A stretch of DNA of 64,000 bases from Bacteroidales bacterium. Lineage in GTDB: Bacteria; Bacteroidota; Bacteroidia; Bacteroidales; WCHB1-69. The DNA lies in the NCBI GenBank assembly GCA_017615795.1, contig JAFZZK010000020.1, positions 1 through 64,000 on the forward strand, in the 5' to 3' direction. Below are positions 26,023-36,629 of this stretch, one piece after another. Under the pieces are notes generated by a model. It made no database searches, was not told the origin of the DNA, and saw only the letters and a list, made by a program, of their open reading frames with translations. The translations under genes and the position numbers were made by a program. Position 1 is the first letter of the stretch, and each line of letters begins with the position of its first letter.

Positions 26023-27249
26023 TCACCTGCTCGCATATTGCAATACGGAAAAGTGATCAGGTTGGAGGATTTCGTTGGCAACGGCAAGCACTTGGTCGGC
26101 AGTAACGGACTCAATTTCGGCCATGCTTTCCTCGAAAGTGTCGACCTCATCGAAAAAGAGGGCGGTGTGCCCCAAGGCGAGCATCTCGTTAAGTTTGGCT
26201 TCATTGGAGAGTGCGAGTTGTCCCATCAACTGTTTTTTGGCGCCGTGCAGTTGCAGTGTGCCGAGAGCATGGGTGCAAACTTTCTCCAATTCTTTATATA
26301 TCAACTCCATACATTGTCCTTTGTGTTGATTTTCGCAACCAAAGTAGACAGAAAAGAGTCCCGTATCCGAGAAGGGGGTGTAGTTAGATTCTATGGAATA
26401 GGCCAGTCCGCGGCGTTCGCGCACGCTCATGTTAAGGCGGGAACTCATCCCCTGTCCTCCCAGCAAGTTGTTGAGCAGAAGGAACGGCACGCGCTCGTCG
26501 CGATGCACGTCATAGGCCGGGCAGCCCATCATCACATGGGTCTGAGCAATCCTTTTGTGCTGTGTCACGCTGCGGGGCTGATAGTCGGCAAACGGCTGAC
26601 GCGGGCGCGGCGCGTTGCAAATCTCTTCGTCCCCGAAAAAACGCTCGCAGATACGCACCAGCCGCTGCGTGGAGATGTTCCCCACGGAGGAAAGCACAAT
26701 GTTGTCGAGCGTGTAGTTCTGCCGGATAAATGTCAAGATGCCCTCGCGGGTGATGCGCTTCACGCTGCGGGCAGTCCCCAGGATGTTTTTTCCAAGCGAA
26801 TGCCCCGTAAAGACCAAGTCCTCGAAATCGTCGAAAATCAGCTCCGAGGGGGAATCCTTGTAATAATTGATCTCCTCAAGCACCACGGTTTTCTCTTTTT
26901 CCAGTTCATCTTCCGGAAAAGTTGCATGGAAAAAGATATCGGAGAGGAGTTCAACGGCGCGCGGATACTCCGAAGAGGGGAAAGAGGTGTGAAAACAGGT
27001 CTCCTCCTTGGATGTCGAGGCATTGAGGTCGCCGCCCACCGACTCCATGCAGTTGATAACCCGATAGGGGGTGCGTTTGGCCGTGCCTTTAAAGATGGTA
27101 TGTTCCACAAAATGGGCAAGTCCCATCTGCTGAGCGGACTCATCGCGCGTGCCGGCATTCACCAGCACGCCGAAATGGGAAATGGGGGAATCGGTCTGCT
27201 TGTGTACCAACCGCAAGCCGTTGCGGAGGGTTATAACACGATGCGGCAT
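26023..27249 (-). CDS. M16 family zinc peptidase (processing-protease-like)
   Basis: 408 residues, the length of a single two-domain M16B unit. The inverted zinc motif HFVEHTIFKGT (HxxEH) lies near 46-50, and the distal Glu is in EEINYYKDSPSE. R/Y-type signature residues of the second domain are seen as GQGMSSRLNMSVRERRGLAYSIES. No signal peptide, so it is probably cytosolic and may clear peptides. Its start overlaps the end of mtaB by 19 bases, so the two are translationally linked. Confidence 0.93.
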   Translation of the reverse strand: MPHRVITLRNGLRLVHKQTDSPISHFGVLVNAGTRDESAQQMGLAHFVEHTIFKGTAKRTPYRVINCMESVGGDLNASTSKEETCFHTSFPSSEYPRAVELLSDIFFHATFPEDELEKEKTVVLEEINYYKDSPSELIFDDFEDLVFTGHSLGKNILGTARSVKRITREGILTFIRQNYTLDNIVLSSVGNISTQRLVRICERFFGDEEICNAPRPRQPFADYQPRSVTQHKRIAQTHVMMGCPAYDVHRDERVPFLLLNNLLGGQGMSSRLNMSVRERRGLAYSIESNYTPFSDTGLFSVYFGCENQHKGQCMELIYKELEKVCTHALGTLQLHGAKKQLMGQLALSNEAKLNEMLALGHTALFFDEVDTFEESMAEIESVTADQVLAVANEILQPDHFSVLQYASR

Positions 27250-28457
27250 TGTTCGATGGTGACCGGTTGGATGGTATTGATGAGCTTCTCGTCCAACGGA
27301 ACGCTCACCCGTATGTAGTTGTCGGTAAAGCCGAAGAGTTGGTCGTCAACGGGCTCGCTCTCGACAAGGACAGGACGTGTCTGACCCTCGCATTGGGAGT
27401 AGAACGCCAGTTTCTTGGCATGAGAAAGTTCAAGCAGACGGTCAGTGCGCTCGCGCTTCACCTCCTCGGAAATTTGTTCCTCTATGAGGTTGGCGTGCGT
27501 ACGGGGGCGACGCGAGTATGGGAACACATGCATATAGCTGATGGGCAACTCCTCCAAGAAATGGTAGGTTTGCTCGAACTCTTCGTCGGTTTCACCCGGG
27601 AATCCGGCAATGACATCGCAGGCCACGCAAGCGTCCGGCATCAATTTCTTGATAAGCATGACCTTGTCGGCATACTCCTGCGTCGTATAGCGCCGGCGCA
27701 TGGCCGAGAGCACCCGGTCGCAGCCCGCTTGCAGCGGCAGGTGGAAATGCGGCATCAAGATGGGCGACTTGGCGACCAGCCTGATGATTTCGGGCGTAAG
27801 CAGCTCGGGTTCGATGGAGGATATGCGCACCCGTTCCAAGGCATTCTGCTTGACGATGGCCTTCAGCAGCTTGAGGAGGTTCTCCTTGGTGCCGTGGCCA
27901 AAGTCCCCGACATTCACGCCCGTGAGGTTAACCTCATGGATGCCTGAGTCGGCGATATTTTGGATATTCTTGAGCACATTTTCGATAGTGTCGCTACGGC
28001 TTTTGCCACGGGCAATCCACACGGTGCAATAGGTGCAGTGGGTATTGCAGCCGTCCTGGATCTTGAGGAAAGAGCGGGTGCGGTCGTGCGTGGAATAGGC
28101 GTCGAAGAAAGGAGGTACCGGCTTCGGCTCCTGTTGCAGGATGAAATCCACGCAACTCATCTTGTTGGCACTGCCGAAGACCTTGATGACACCCGTCCAG
28201 CGTTCCAGCAGTTCCGGTTTCAGGGCGCTGTAGCATCCCACCACCACAATGGAGGCCAACGGGTTGTCACGGTGAATTTTAGAGGCCATGTTGCGGGTCT
28301 TCTTTTCTGCCGATTGGGTGACAGCGCATGTGTTGAGCACGATGATCTCGGGGATGCCGCCCCGGTGCCAGCCGTTTGCCTCCAAGCGAGCCGCGATAGC
28401 CGCCGACTCGCTGAAGTTCAACTTACAGCCTAATGTGTGGATCTCGAAATTTTTCAT
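27231..28457 (-). CDS. mtaB: tRNA t6A37 methylthiotransferase MtaB
   Basis: 408 residues. The N-terminal MTTase domain has Cys in TLGCKLNFSES, LNTCAVTQSAEKK and VGCYSALKPE. The radical-SAM motif is CNTHCTYC (CxxxCxxC) within IQDGCNTHCTYCTVWIARGKSRS, and a TRAM-like end follows. It converts t6A to ms2t6A at position 37. The order nadB, mtaB, M16 peptidase with 10-base and overlapping junctions marks an operon. Confidence 0.95.
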   Translation of the reverse strand: MKNFEIHTLGCKLNFSESAAIAARLEANGWHRGGIPEIIVLNTCAVTQSAEKKTRNMASKIHRDNPLASIVVVGCYSALKPELLERWTGVIKVFGSANKMSCVDFILQQEPKPVPPFFDAYSTHDRTRSFLKIQDGCNTHCTYCTVWIARGKSRSDTIENVLKNIQNIADSGIHEVNLTGVNVGDFGHGTKENLLKLLKAIVKQNALERVRISSIEPELLTPEIIRLVAKSPILMPHFHLPLQAGCDRVLSAMRRRYTTQEYADKVMLIKKLMPDACVACDVIAGFPGETDEEFEQTYHFLEELPISYMHVFPYSRRPRTHANLIEEQISEEVKRERTDRLLELSHAKKLAFYSQCEGQTRPVLVESEPVDDQLFGFTDNYIRVSVPLDEKLINTIQPVTIEQCRIVL

Positions 28458-28467
28458 AGCCGTAGAT

Positions 28468-30039
28468 TTATTGGTTATGGTGCGGTGGATAATCTAAGGA
28501 ATAGTGCAACCCGCGGCTCTCCTTGCGTTCCATGGCATGCCTGATGATGAGGTAGCCCACGTTGATCATATTGCGCAGTTCGCAGATCTCAGGATTGAGC
28601 ACGGATTTCTTATAGAGGTCCTCCGTCTCGCGATAGAGGAGCTCCAGACGGTCAAAAGCACGTTGCAGACGCAGGTTGGAGCGGACGATGCCCACATAGC
28701 TGCTCATGATGGTTTGCAGTTCCTTCTTAGACTGTGTAATGAGGACCATCTCCTCGTTGAGCACAGTTCCGTCGCTATTCCAGTCGGGCACCTCCTGACA
28801 GAAGGAGATGGACGGCAGGGTTTGAAGTGCCTTCAAGCAAGCGCGATGGGAGAACACGAGGGCCTCAAGCAGGGAGTTGGACGCAAGTCGGTTGGCACCG
28901 TGCAATCCCGTGGAGGCACACTCGCCGGATGCATAAAGGTTCCGGATGGAGGTCGCGCCCCACTCGTCGGTCTGGATACCGCCGCAGGAGTAGTGGGCCA
29001 CCGGCACCACGGGGATCATCTCTTTGGTAATGTCGATGCCAATACTGAGGCACTTGGCATAGATATTGGGAAAATGGGCGAAGATCTCCTCTTGTTTGAT
29101 GAGGGTGGTGTCGAGATACACATGGTCGACGCCCTGGCGTTTCATCTCGGAGTCGATGGCACGTGCCACAATATCACGCGGGGCGAGGGAGCCTCGTTTG
29201 TCGTATTTCTCGACGAAGGGCACGCCGTTGGCATCCTTGAGGATGGCGCCAGCTCCGCGCATGGCTTCCGTGATAAGGAAGGATGGCGACTCTTTGGGAT
29301 TGTAGAGGGATGTCGGGTGGAATTGCACGAACTCCATGCCACGCACAGCACCCTTGGCGCGATAGACCATGGCCACGCCGTCGCCTGTGGCGACACGGGG
29401 GTTTGTGGTGTGCTCGTACACCATGCCGACACCGCCGGTAGCCATCATGGTCACCTTGGCCAAGACCGTGGACACACGGTTTGTCTCAGGGTTGAACACG
29501 TATGCCCCGTAGCAGGTGATGTCGGTGGAACGGCGGGTCACCTCAATGCCCAAATGGTGTTGGGTGATGATTTCGAGCGCGATGCGGTTTTCAAGGATCT
29601 CGATATTCTTGTTTTTCTTGGCGGCCTGGATCAGCTTCTCTTCTATCTCATAGCCCGTAATGTCCTTATGGTGAAGTACGCGGAACTCCGAATGACCGCC
29701 CTCTTTGGCGAGGGCGAAGCTGCCGTCCTGGTTCTTGTCAAAATCGACGCCCCACTCCACCAGTTCCATCACACGTTCTGTAGACTCACGGATGGTGAGC
29801 TCGACAATCTTGCGGTCGGAGAGCTCGTCGCCGGCCACCATCGTGTCCTGGATATGCTTCTCGTAAGAGTCGGGTTGATAGACCACGGAGGCGATGCCAC
29901 CCTGGGCGTAGCGGGTGGAACCTTCGTCAATCTTGGACTTGGTCACCACGCACACCTTGCCGAAATTAGCGGCTTTCAAGGCGAAGCAGAGGCCTGCCAC
30001 ACCCGAACCTACGACCAAAAAATCTACTTCTTTGCGCAT
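28468..30039 (-). CDS. nadB: L-aspartate oxidase
   Basis: 523 residues from the ATG at 30039; an in-frame ATG 12 codons upstream is less likely because it overlaps the -7 element. The FAD motif is VDFLVVGSGVAGLCFALKAA, with STRYAQGGIASV, HPTSLYNPKESPSFLITEAMRG and VPVAHYSCGGIQTDEWG further on. It oxidises aspartate to iminoaspartate for NAD synthesis. nadA and nadC are not in the window. It heads the nadB-mtaB-M16 unit. Confidence 0.96.
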   Translation of the reverse strand: MRKEVDFLVVGSGVAGLCFALKAANFGKVCVVTKSKIDEGSTRYAQGGIASVVYQPDSYEKHIQDTMVAGDELSDRKIVELTIRESTERVMELVEWGVDFDKNQDGSFALAKEGGHSEFRVLHHKDITGYEIEEKLIQAAKKNKNIEILENRIALEIITQHHLGIEVTRRSTDITCYGAYVFNPETNRVSTVLAKVTMMATGGVGMVYEHTTNPRVATGDGVAMVYRAKGAVRGMEFVQFHPTSLYNPKESPSFLITEAMRGAGAILKDANGVPFVEKYDKRGSLAPRDIVARAIDSEMKRQGVDHVYLDTTLIKQEEIFAHFPNIYAKCLSIGIDITKEMIPVVPVAHYSCGGIQTDEWGATSIRNLYASGECASTGLHGANRLASNSLLEALVFSHRACLKALQTLPSISFCQEVPDWNSDGTVLNEEMVLITQSKKELQTIMSSYVGIVRSNLRLQRAFDRLELLYRETEDLYKKSVLNPEICELRNMINVGYLIIRHAMERKESRGLHYSLDYPPHHNQ

Positions 30040-30064
30040 TTTAGACAATATTAGAAAACGGTGG

Positions 30065-30072
30065 CAAAAGTA
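30065..30072 (-). promoter_or_regulatory. -7 element for nadB
   Basis: On the minus strand TACTTTTG, a TAnnTTTG match, 25 bases ahead of the chosen nadB start at 30039. Confidence 0.6.
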
Positions 30073-30239
30073 CAAAAAATAAATATAGATGTAGTATCAT
30101 AAAATGTAGTATTATAAAAATGATTATTTTTGCTGCCTTGATTCTTCATTCTATGAATAAAGAATAAATTACTAACAAGACATATTGACAATCTGCTAAA
30201 TAACACATTGATATATATTTTCGCAATAAAACCAAATCG

Positions 30240-33200
30240 ATGAAGAAACTTATTTCGATGATAATAACGGTGCTGACCATGGCTGGAGTGATGGCACAAG
30301 CACCGCAGCAATTCAGCTACCAGGCAGTGGTGCGCAACGCGAGCAACCAGCTGGTAACCAACACATCGGTAAGCGTGCAGGTCAATTTCCTGCAAGGCTC
30401 AGCCACAGGCAACGCTATCTATACCGAGACCCACTCGGTAAACACCAATGCCAACGGTCTGCTGACGTTGAATATCGGCTCAGGCACTGCACTACACGGC
30501 AGTTTCTCGAACATCAATTGGGAAAACGGACCTTACTTCCTGAAGACTGAGATTGACCTCAACGGCGGCAACGACTACACAATTACGACCACACAGCAGA
30601 TGCTGAGTGTGCCGTATGCATTATACGCCGAAAAGGCAGGGAATACACCTGTTATTACCGTCACCCCAACCGACACAGGCTACATTATGGTGCTTTCCTC
30701 TCCAGATGGCAGCCAACAGAGTTTTGTTCTGCGTAACGGTATAGATGGAATTCCAGGCCCTACTGGTGCAACTGGACCTCAAGGGCCCACCGGCCCACAA
30801 GGACTTCAAGGGCCTACCGGGGCGCAAGGACCTATTGGGCCTACCGGGCCTCAGGGGCCACAGGGACTTACCGGACCTCAAGGACCACAAGGCGATACTG
30901 GACCACAGGGACCACAAGGCGATACTGGACCACAGGGACCCACTGGAGCTACTGGGCCACAGGGGCCACAAGGCGATATTGGTCCACAGGGGCCTACTGG
31001 AGCTACTGGGCCACAGGGGCCACAAGGAGACACTGGTCCACAAGGATTGCAAGGTGCACCAGGTCAACCCGGTTTCTCTCCCATTGTATCTACTAACTTG
31101 ATAACCGGCATGGGCACATACGTGACCATCACGGACGAAAATGGATCTCATACTTTCCTTGTACCTGAACCATTCACCCAACTACCCGCCGATTGGAATG
31201 AATCTGACCCCACAAGTTCACAATACATACAACACAAGCCCATTCTTTCCTCTGTTGCCACCAGCGGCGACTACAACGATTTGGCCAACACTCCGACCAT
31301 TCCCGACACAGCAAACAACGCAGTGCTTACTATTCAGGAAAACGGTGTGCCTGTGGGTTCTTTCTCGGCAAACGCTTCTGACGATGTACTTATCAACGTG
31401 ACGGTTCCGACCGCAACCAGCCAGTTGGTTAACGACGCTGGCTTTATTTCTGCAGGGCAGTGTGAAAACGTGGATCTTTGCGCGTTGATAGGTACCATTT
31501 CAGCCCTGCAAAATCAGTTGTCACAGATGCAAGACCGCATGGATTCCATGGCATCCGACATTGCAGCCATGCGGATATATGCCCCCACCGTAACCACAGC
31601 ACACATTACGGATGTCACCACCGACTCGGCCAAGTGTGGCGGCAATGTCACCTCCGATGGCGGTTCTGAAGTGACCGCATACGGCATCTGCTGGAGCACT
31701 TCCATCAACCCCACCATTACAGACAGTCATACCATGAACGGCGCTGGAGTGGATAGTTTTGCCAGCAATATTGCGAACCTTTCAGCAGGTGTCACCTACT
31801 TTGTGCGCGCCTACGCCACCAACCGTGTGGGAACATCCTACGGTGACAACGTCAGCTTCATTGTTCCCACATTACCATGCGGAAACACCACCGTAACAGA
31901 CCACGAAGGCAACGTTTATAACACTGTACAAATCGGCAGCCAATGCTGGACCAAGGAAAACATGCGCTGCACAACTTCTCCAAGTACGGGCACCACCATC
32001 TTGGACACCAATCCGACAGAAAATTCTTACGTGGGCAAAAAAGCCTACTATGTATACGAAAACCCCTCTTATTTATCCACACGCGGTTTGCTTTACAATT
32101 GGAACGCAGCAGTGGACACTTTCAACACCTCTTTTGGTGAAACTGCCACAGAATCCCATTCTTACAATGCGGTGGATGCTGTCTTCAATGGCTACCGGCG
32201 CGGTATATGTCCCGAAGGTTGGCATATACCGAGCGATGCGGAATGGACACAATTGACGGACTATGTGTACAGCCAAAACCAGTATCACTGTCCTAATTGT
32301 TCCGGGACCTACCGAAGTGACTATGTACCTTGCATTGCCAAATCTCTGGCATCCACTACAGGTTGGACCTATACAAACATTATGGGCAGCTGTGATGTAT
32401 TGTATTCTCCCGCCTCAACTAATGGTGCCACCGGATTTAATGCTTTTCCGGCTGGCTGTTATTCAAATCGTCTTGGTGGACAAGCTAAGTACATATATTT
32501 CTTGTGTGCCACTCAAATCAATGGTGTGTACACGCCGGTCCGATCAATATGCGGTTCTGATGAAGAAGGTGCAGTGGAAAGAATCCCTGGGAAAGACTTT
32601 AAAAGTATCGGTTTTTCAGTTCGTTGTCTTAGGGATGGCGGAATCAGCAGTTGGGATGGCAATTCCACAGATGTGGCACCTACCGTAACGACAGCAGCAG
32701 CCGTTTTGAGTGTGGAGGGCACCTCTGCCACCTGTGGCGGCAACGTAAATGCTACCGGCAATGGGGTGACTGCAATGGGTATCTGCTGGAACACAACAGG
32801 ATCTCCCACACTCTCTGACAATTACACCAACGACGGAAGTGGAACTGGCGATTTTACCAGCATCCTTTCGGATCTTGAGGATTGCACCACCTATTATGTA
32901 CGTGCCTATGCCATCAACAGTACAGGAACAACCTATGGTCCTGAAACCTCTTTCACGACAGAGAATGGACTCACCTGTGGCATTCCTACCGTAACCACAT
33001 CCGCAGCCACGAATATCACAACTACCTCAGCTGTCTGCGGCGGCGCTGTAACAAACGCCGGTGATGCTATGGTGACGGCCCGCGGCGTATGCTGGAGCAC
33101 CTCATTCTACCCTACTGTTTCCGACAACCATACTACCAACGGCTCCGGTACTGGCAACTTTGTCAGCAACATTAGCGGATTGACTCCAGGCACCACCTAC

Positions 33201-35135
33201 TATATGCGTGCCTATGCCACCAATAGTACAGGCACGGCTTACGGAGACCATGTCAGTTTCACTACATTACCATTCCCTTGTGGCACCGCCACTGTAACCG
33301 ACCACGAGGGCAACACTTACAATACCGTTCGCATCGGCAACCAATGCTGGACAAAAGAGAATATGCGATGTAAGACATCGCCAAGCACTGGCACGATGAT
33401 AGTAGAACCTCGCCCATCCCGTTATTCCATTTCTGGCAAAAAGGCGTACTACGTGCATGGGGATTCCACCCTTGCATCCACACACGGCTTGCTCTACAAC
33501 TGGAATGCGGCGGTGGATACGTTCAACACCACCTTCGGAGAAACATCCGACGAAACAGATAACGCCACTGCGGTATCCGCCATTTTCAACAACAACCGCC
33601 GCGGCATTTGTCCAGAAGGTTGGCATGTGCCGAGTGACGAAGATTGGAAACAACTGACGGACTTTGTAAGCAGCCAAAGTCAATATCACTGCCCTGGGTG
33701 CTCCGAAACCAGCATTAACACTGATTATGTCATGTGCATCGCAAAGTCTTTGGCTGCAACTACGGGATGGTACAACTATAGTGTAGGAGAATGTACCGTA
33801 AACAACACCCCTTCTACTAACAATGCTACAGGTTTCAATGCGCTTGCTGCAGATTTATATGAGTATGGAGGCAACTACATCACAAACAATCCAAGTGTCG
33901 GCTATAATGCCATTTTCATGTCTACCACTCAAATTAATTATAATAGTTCACGTATATATTATCGTGCCCTTGGATATGATTCTCACTATGTTCATAGAGG
34001 TACATTTATTAAAGGTGAAGGATTGTCTGTCCGCTGCTTGCGAGACGGCGGTGCCGGCCACTGGGACAACGGTGAACCGCATGCAAAACCTACCGTGCAG
34101 ACGTCTGTAGCCGTGAATGTAACAGAGACTACGGCTCTGAGCGGTGGTGTGGTTGTAGACGACGGTGGTTCTCCCATCATTGCACGTGGTTTGTGCTGGA
34201 GCACTCACCCAGAGCCCACCGTGTTAGATAATTATTCTATTAACGGGAACGGCATAGGTACCTTTGTCACACAGATTACTGGACTGACTCCCGGCACAAA
34301 ATACTACATCCGCGCATACGCCATCAATCAAGTGGGACCAGCATACGGCGGGCAAGTGATTATTCAAACAGTCGCAACGCCTCCACCATTCACGTGTGGC
34401 ACATCCATGGTAACAGACCATGAAGGCAACGTCTATAACACGCTGCAACTTGGTAATCAATGCTGGATGAAGGAGAATATGCGTTGTAAAACCTCTCCAA
34501 CTACAGGAACCATGTTATTGGAACCCGAGCCACTCGGAAACAGTTCATACACAGGAAAAAAAGCCTATTATGCAGGTGGCAGCCCGAGTACTATAGGAAA
34601 ATATGGCTTACTTTATAACTGGAATGCTGCCGTGGACGTGTACAACGAAGCATTCGGGGAGACATCTGCCAACGAAGAAGATTCCAATGCTGTGAACATT
34701 ACATTTACCGGTCATCGTAGAGGTATTTGTCCTGCAGGTTGGCACGTTCCCACTCTCTCAGAATGGAACCAGCTGACAGACTATGTTTCAACACAAAGCC
34801 AGTTTATTTGCGGCTCCGATAGCACCTACATAGCCAAGGCTCTGGCCGCTCCATCCGTATGGAACAGCGGTGGAACGAACAGTTGCGGGTTGGATATTAA
34901 TCAGACTGCCAATAATGCCACTGGCTTTTCGATTGTTCCAGCTGACCAATATCCATACGAAGGTCTTTTCGGTTGTCATGCCCATCTCTGGTGTACTTCC
35001 CAAGTTGAAGAACAAGGTTTCCTCTATCCTGAAAGCATTGCGTATATCTTCTGTCTATTCCATGGAAGTCCTACAACAAGAGACGATATTGGGAACAAGA
35101 AGAACGGCTTTTCCGTTCGTTGCCTCCGAGACTAA
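30240..35135 (+). CDS. giant surface protein with collagen-like, tail-fibre-like, FN3-like and three FISUMP domains
   Basis: 1631 residues. A signal peptide ends near residue 20 (GVMAQ). Residues 20-130 are an N-terminal module ([16 protein letters not shown] ... [13 protein letters not shown]). Residues 167-277 are 37 unbroken Gly-x-y triplets, mostly GPQ, GPT and GDT. Residues 278-420 look like phage tail-fibre linker sequence ([29 protein letters not shown]). About 421-445 is a short coiled coil. Then follow an FN3-like unit (448-542), FISUMP1 (547-800), two FN3-like units (814-1011), FISUMP2 (1014-1269), an FN3-like unit (1283-1379) and FISUMP3 (1385-1631). The protein ends at the [14 protein letters not shown] motif and has no T9SS sorting domain, so its export to the surface is unexplained. 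Codon use is more AT-rich than in neighbours. Confidence 0.9.
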   Translation: MKKLISMIITVLTMAGVMAQAPQQFSYQAVVRNASNQLVTNTSVSVQVNFLQGSATGNAIYTETHSVNTNANGLLTLNIGSGTALHGSFSNINWENGPYFLKTEIDLNGGNDYTITTTQQMLSVPYALYAEKAGNTPVITVTPTDTGYIMVLSSPDGSQQSFVLRNGIDGIPGPTGATGPQGPTGPQGLQGPTGAQGPIGPTGPQGPQGLTGPQGPQGDTGPQGPQGDTGPQGPTGATGPQGPQGDIGPQGPTGATGPQGPQGDTGPQGLQGAPGQPGFSPIVSTNLITGMGTYVTITDENGSHTFLVPEPFTQLPADWNESDPTSSQYIQHKPILSSVATSGDYNDLANTPTIPDTANNAVLTIQENGVPVGSFSANASDDVLINVTVPTATSQLVNDAGFISAGQCENVDLCALIGTISALQNQLSQMQDRMDSMASDIAAMRIYAPTVTTAHITDVTTDSAKCGGNVTSDGGSEVTAYGICWSTSINPTITDSHTMNGAGVDSFASNIANLSAGVTYFVRAYATNRVGTSYGDNVSFIVPTLPCGNTTVTDHEGNVYNTVQIGSQCWTKENMRCTTSPSTGTTILDTNPTENSYVGKKAYYVYENPSYLSTRGLLYNWNAAVDTFNTSFGETATESHSYNAVDAVFNGYRRGICPEGWHIPSDAEWTQLTDYVYSQNQYHCPNCSGTYRSDYVPCIAKSLASTTGWTYTNIMGSCDVLYSPASTNGATGFNAFPAGCYSNRLGGQAKYIYFLCATQINGVYTPVRSICGSDEEGAVERIPGKDFKSIGFSVRCLRDGGISSWDGNSTDVAPTVTTAAAVLSVEGTSATCGGNVNATGNGVTAMGICWNTTGSPTLSDNYTNDGSGTGDFTSILSDLEDCTTYYVRAYAINSTGTTYGPETSFTTENGLTCGIPTVTTSAATNITTTSAVCGGAVTNAGDAMVTARGVCWSTSFYPTVSDNHTTNGSGTGNFVSNISGLTPGTTYYMRAYATNSTGTAYGDHVSFTTLPFPCGTATVTDHEGNTYNTVRIGNQCWTKENMRCKTSPSTGTMIVEPRPSRYSISGKKAYYVHGDSTLASTHGLLYNWNAAVDTFNTTFGETSDETDNATAVSAIFNNNRRGICPEGWHVPSDEDWKQLTDFVSSQSQYHCPGCSETSINTDYVMCIAKSLAATTGWYNYSVGECTVNNTPSTNNATGFNALAADLYEYGGNYITNNPSVGYNAIFMSTTQINYNSSRIYYRALGYDSHYVHRGTFIKGEGLSVRCLRDGGAGHWDNGEPHAKPTVQTSVAVNVTETTALSGGVVVDDGGSPIIARGLCWSTHPEPTVLDNYSINGNGIGTFVTQITGLTPGTKYYIRAYAINQVGPAYGGQVIIQTVATPPPFTCGTSMVTDHEGNVYNTLQLGNQCWMKENMRCKTSPTTGTMLLEPEPLGNSSYTGKKAYYAGGSPSTIGKYGLLYNWNAAVDVYNEAFGETSANEEDSNAVNITFTGHRRGICPAGWHVPTLSEWNQLTDYVSTQSQFICGSDSTYIAKALAAPSVWNSGGTNSCGLDINQTANNATGFSIVPADQYPYEGLFGCHAHLWCTSQVEEQGFLYPESIAYIFCLFHGSPTTRDDIGNKKNGFSVRCLRD
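30738..31070 (+). repeat. tandem DNA repeat encoding collagen-like triplets
   Basis: The Gly-x-y coding stretch is also repetitive as DNA. A 54-base unit coding [18 protein letters not shown] occurs about two and a half times with few changes (about 30890-31040), and a 27-base GDTGPQGPQ unit repeats ahead of it. Such tracts can change length by slippage or recombination in whole triplets without breaking the frame. Confidence 0.8.
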
Positions 35136-35258
35136 ACAGTCAAACTTCAAAAGACTTGCTTTTTCCCAAAAACAAATCTATCCGACATAAAGAGAAATAA
35201 GAGAACTACCCGTATAGAATCTTTTATTCGTCTGGTACGATTTTTATAAAATATGATG

Positions 35259-35266
35259 TATCTTTG
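35259..35266 (+). promoter_or_regulatory. -7 element for holB
   Basis: TATCTTTG, 33 bases ahead of the holB start codon. Confidence 0.6.
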
Positions 35267-35298
35267 CCGTCCCCATAACCTAAACACAGAAGCGTAAT

Positions 35299-36456
35299 AT
35301 GCAATTCAAGGATGTCCTCGTCGCGCCGCAGCTCAAAGCGCAGATTATCAACCAGGTGAAGCTGCACCGTGTCAGCCATGCGCAGCTTTTCCATGCTCAA
35401 CCCGGCAGTCACGCCTTCGCCTTGGCCATCGCCATGGCCCAATACATGTGCTGCGAGCACCCCACCGAAAACGACTCCTGCGGCCACTGCCCATCCTGCA
35501 TCCAGTTCGAGAAGCTCACCCACCCCGACCTGCACCTTTACTTTCCCAACTGCATCACCAAGAATGTCAAGAAAGAACCCGACTGCCAGCAGTTTATGCA
35601 GGAATTCCGCGAATTTGTCTTCCGCAACGACTATCACATCGACATACAAGACTGGCTGACAGAATTGGAGGGCGAGAACAAGCAGGCCAACATCAACATT
35701 CGCGACTGCTCCAACATCATCAGCCACAACAACGTCCGCTCATACTCCGGTGGCTTCAAGTTCTACATCCTTTGGAACATTGACAGACTGTACCACGCGG
35801 CGGCACCCAAATTGCTCAAAACCCTGGAGGAGCCCGAAGGACAGTCGCTTTTCATCCTCATCTCGGAAAAACCAGAACAGATCCTGAAAACCATACTCTC
35901 CCGCACACAGCTGGTCACGATCCCCAAACTCACGGACGAACAACTGGCCACAGCCCTGCGCAAGAGATTCCCCGACATGGAGGAACAAACGGCGCACGAC
36001 ATCGCCATGCTGGCGGACGGCGACTACAACCGCGCTTTCCAAATCCACGCCGACGACTCCGACTACCAGGCCTCGTTAGCCGCCTTTGACATATTGATGG
36101 GCAGTGCCTTGTCGTTCAGCAGACAACAATCGGCAGAAGTCGTCAACTACCCACGCGTACACGAGGAGATGGGCGAAATCGTGGCACAAGGCCGCGAGGC
36201 GCAGAAAGCGTTCCTCACCTTCACCATCCGCATGTTGCGCAACATGCTGATGACCACCACCAACCACCCGGAGATGGTCAAGGCGACCCACGCGGAACAA
36301 ACCATTCTGGAAAAATACAAAGGTGCGATCGGGCTCAAGCAGGCGACACTCCTGACAGAAGAATGCAACAAAGCACTCTTCCACATCGGACGGAACGCCA
36401 ATTCCGGAATTGTCTTCACCGACCTCTTCTTCAAGATGGCCGGCGCACTTCGCTAA
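35299..36456 (+). CDS. holB: DNA polymerase III delta' subunit-like
   Basis: 385 residues. The clamp-loader pattern is visible: VSHAQLFHAQPGSHAFALAIAMAQYM in the P-loop position but without the GxxGxGK lysine, the zinc motif CGHCPSC near 57-63 together with an upstream CC, YILWNIDRLYHAAAPKLLKTLEEPEG (sensor region), and ILSRTQLVTIPKL. A non-functional P-loop is normal for delta'. A ~45-residue insert (DIQDWLTELEGENKQANINIRD region) is typical of Bacteroidota. It ends tail-to-tail, with no gap, against a small minus-strand frame. Confidence 0.9.
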   Translation: MQFKDVLVAPQLKAQIINQVKLHRVSHAQLFHAQPGSHAFALAIAMAQYMCCEHPTENDSCGHCPSCIQFEKLTHPDLHLYFPNCITKNVKKEPDCQQFMQEFREFVFRNDYHIDIQDWLTELEGENKQANINIRDCSNIISHNNVRSYSGGFKFYILWNIDRLYHAAAPKLLKTLEEPEGQSLFILISEKPEQILKTILSRTQLVTIPKLTDEQLATALRKRFPDMEEQTAHDIAMLADGDYNRAFQIHADDSDYQASLAAFDILMGSALSFSRQQSAEVVNYPRVHEEMGEIVAQGREAQKAFLTFTIRMLRNMLMTTTNHPEMVKATHAEQTILEKYKGAIGLKQATLLTEECNKALFHIGRNANSGIVFTDLFFKMAGALR

Positions 36457-36609
36457 CTATTTCTCCTTTTCCCACTGCGCAAGACGCAATTCCATCTTCC
36501 GGATTTGTTCCCGCAACTCGGGTAACACATCCTGTCCTATCTTGTCCAAGTCGGCAACGATGCGCTTCAACTGCGCTAAATCTTCTTTATATTCTTCTAT
36601 TTTGCCCAT
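36457..36609 (-). CDS. possible 50-residue coiled-coil protein
   Basis: A 50-codon minus-strand frame with ATG at 36609 and TAG at 36457, directly abutting the holB stop. The peptide (MGKIEEYKEDLAQLKRIVAD ... MELRLAQWEKEK) is charged and has heptad-like Leu/Ile spacing, so it would form one long helix. It starts 21 bases after the T-tract of the structured RNA at 36630-36912, so read-through from that RNA promoter could express it. I recognise no family. Codon pattern and helix periodicity favour a real gene; there is no independent promoter. Confidence 0.45.
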   Translation of the reverse strand: MGKIEEYKEDLAQLKRIVADLDKIGQDVLPELREQIRKMELRLAQWEKEK

Positions 36610-36629
36610 TAATCCTGATTTTTTACTCT

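Noticed and set aside
28504..30054. A 516-codon plus-strand frame opposite nadB
   Set aside because: Shadow of nadB third-position GC bias; no domain or start signal of its own.
30738..31070. Regular short repeats that could be mistaken for a CRISPR array
   Set aside because: Units code for Gly-x-y triplets in a long open frame, with no unique spacers and no constant repeat length.
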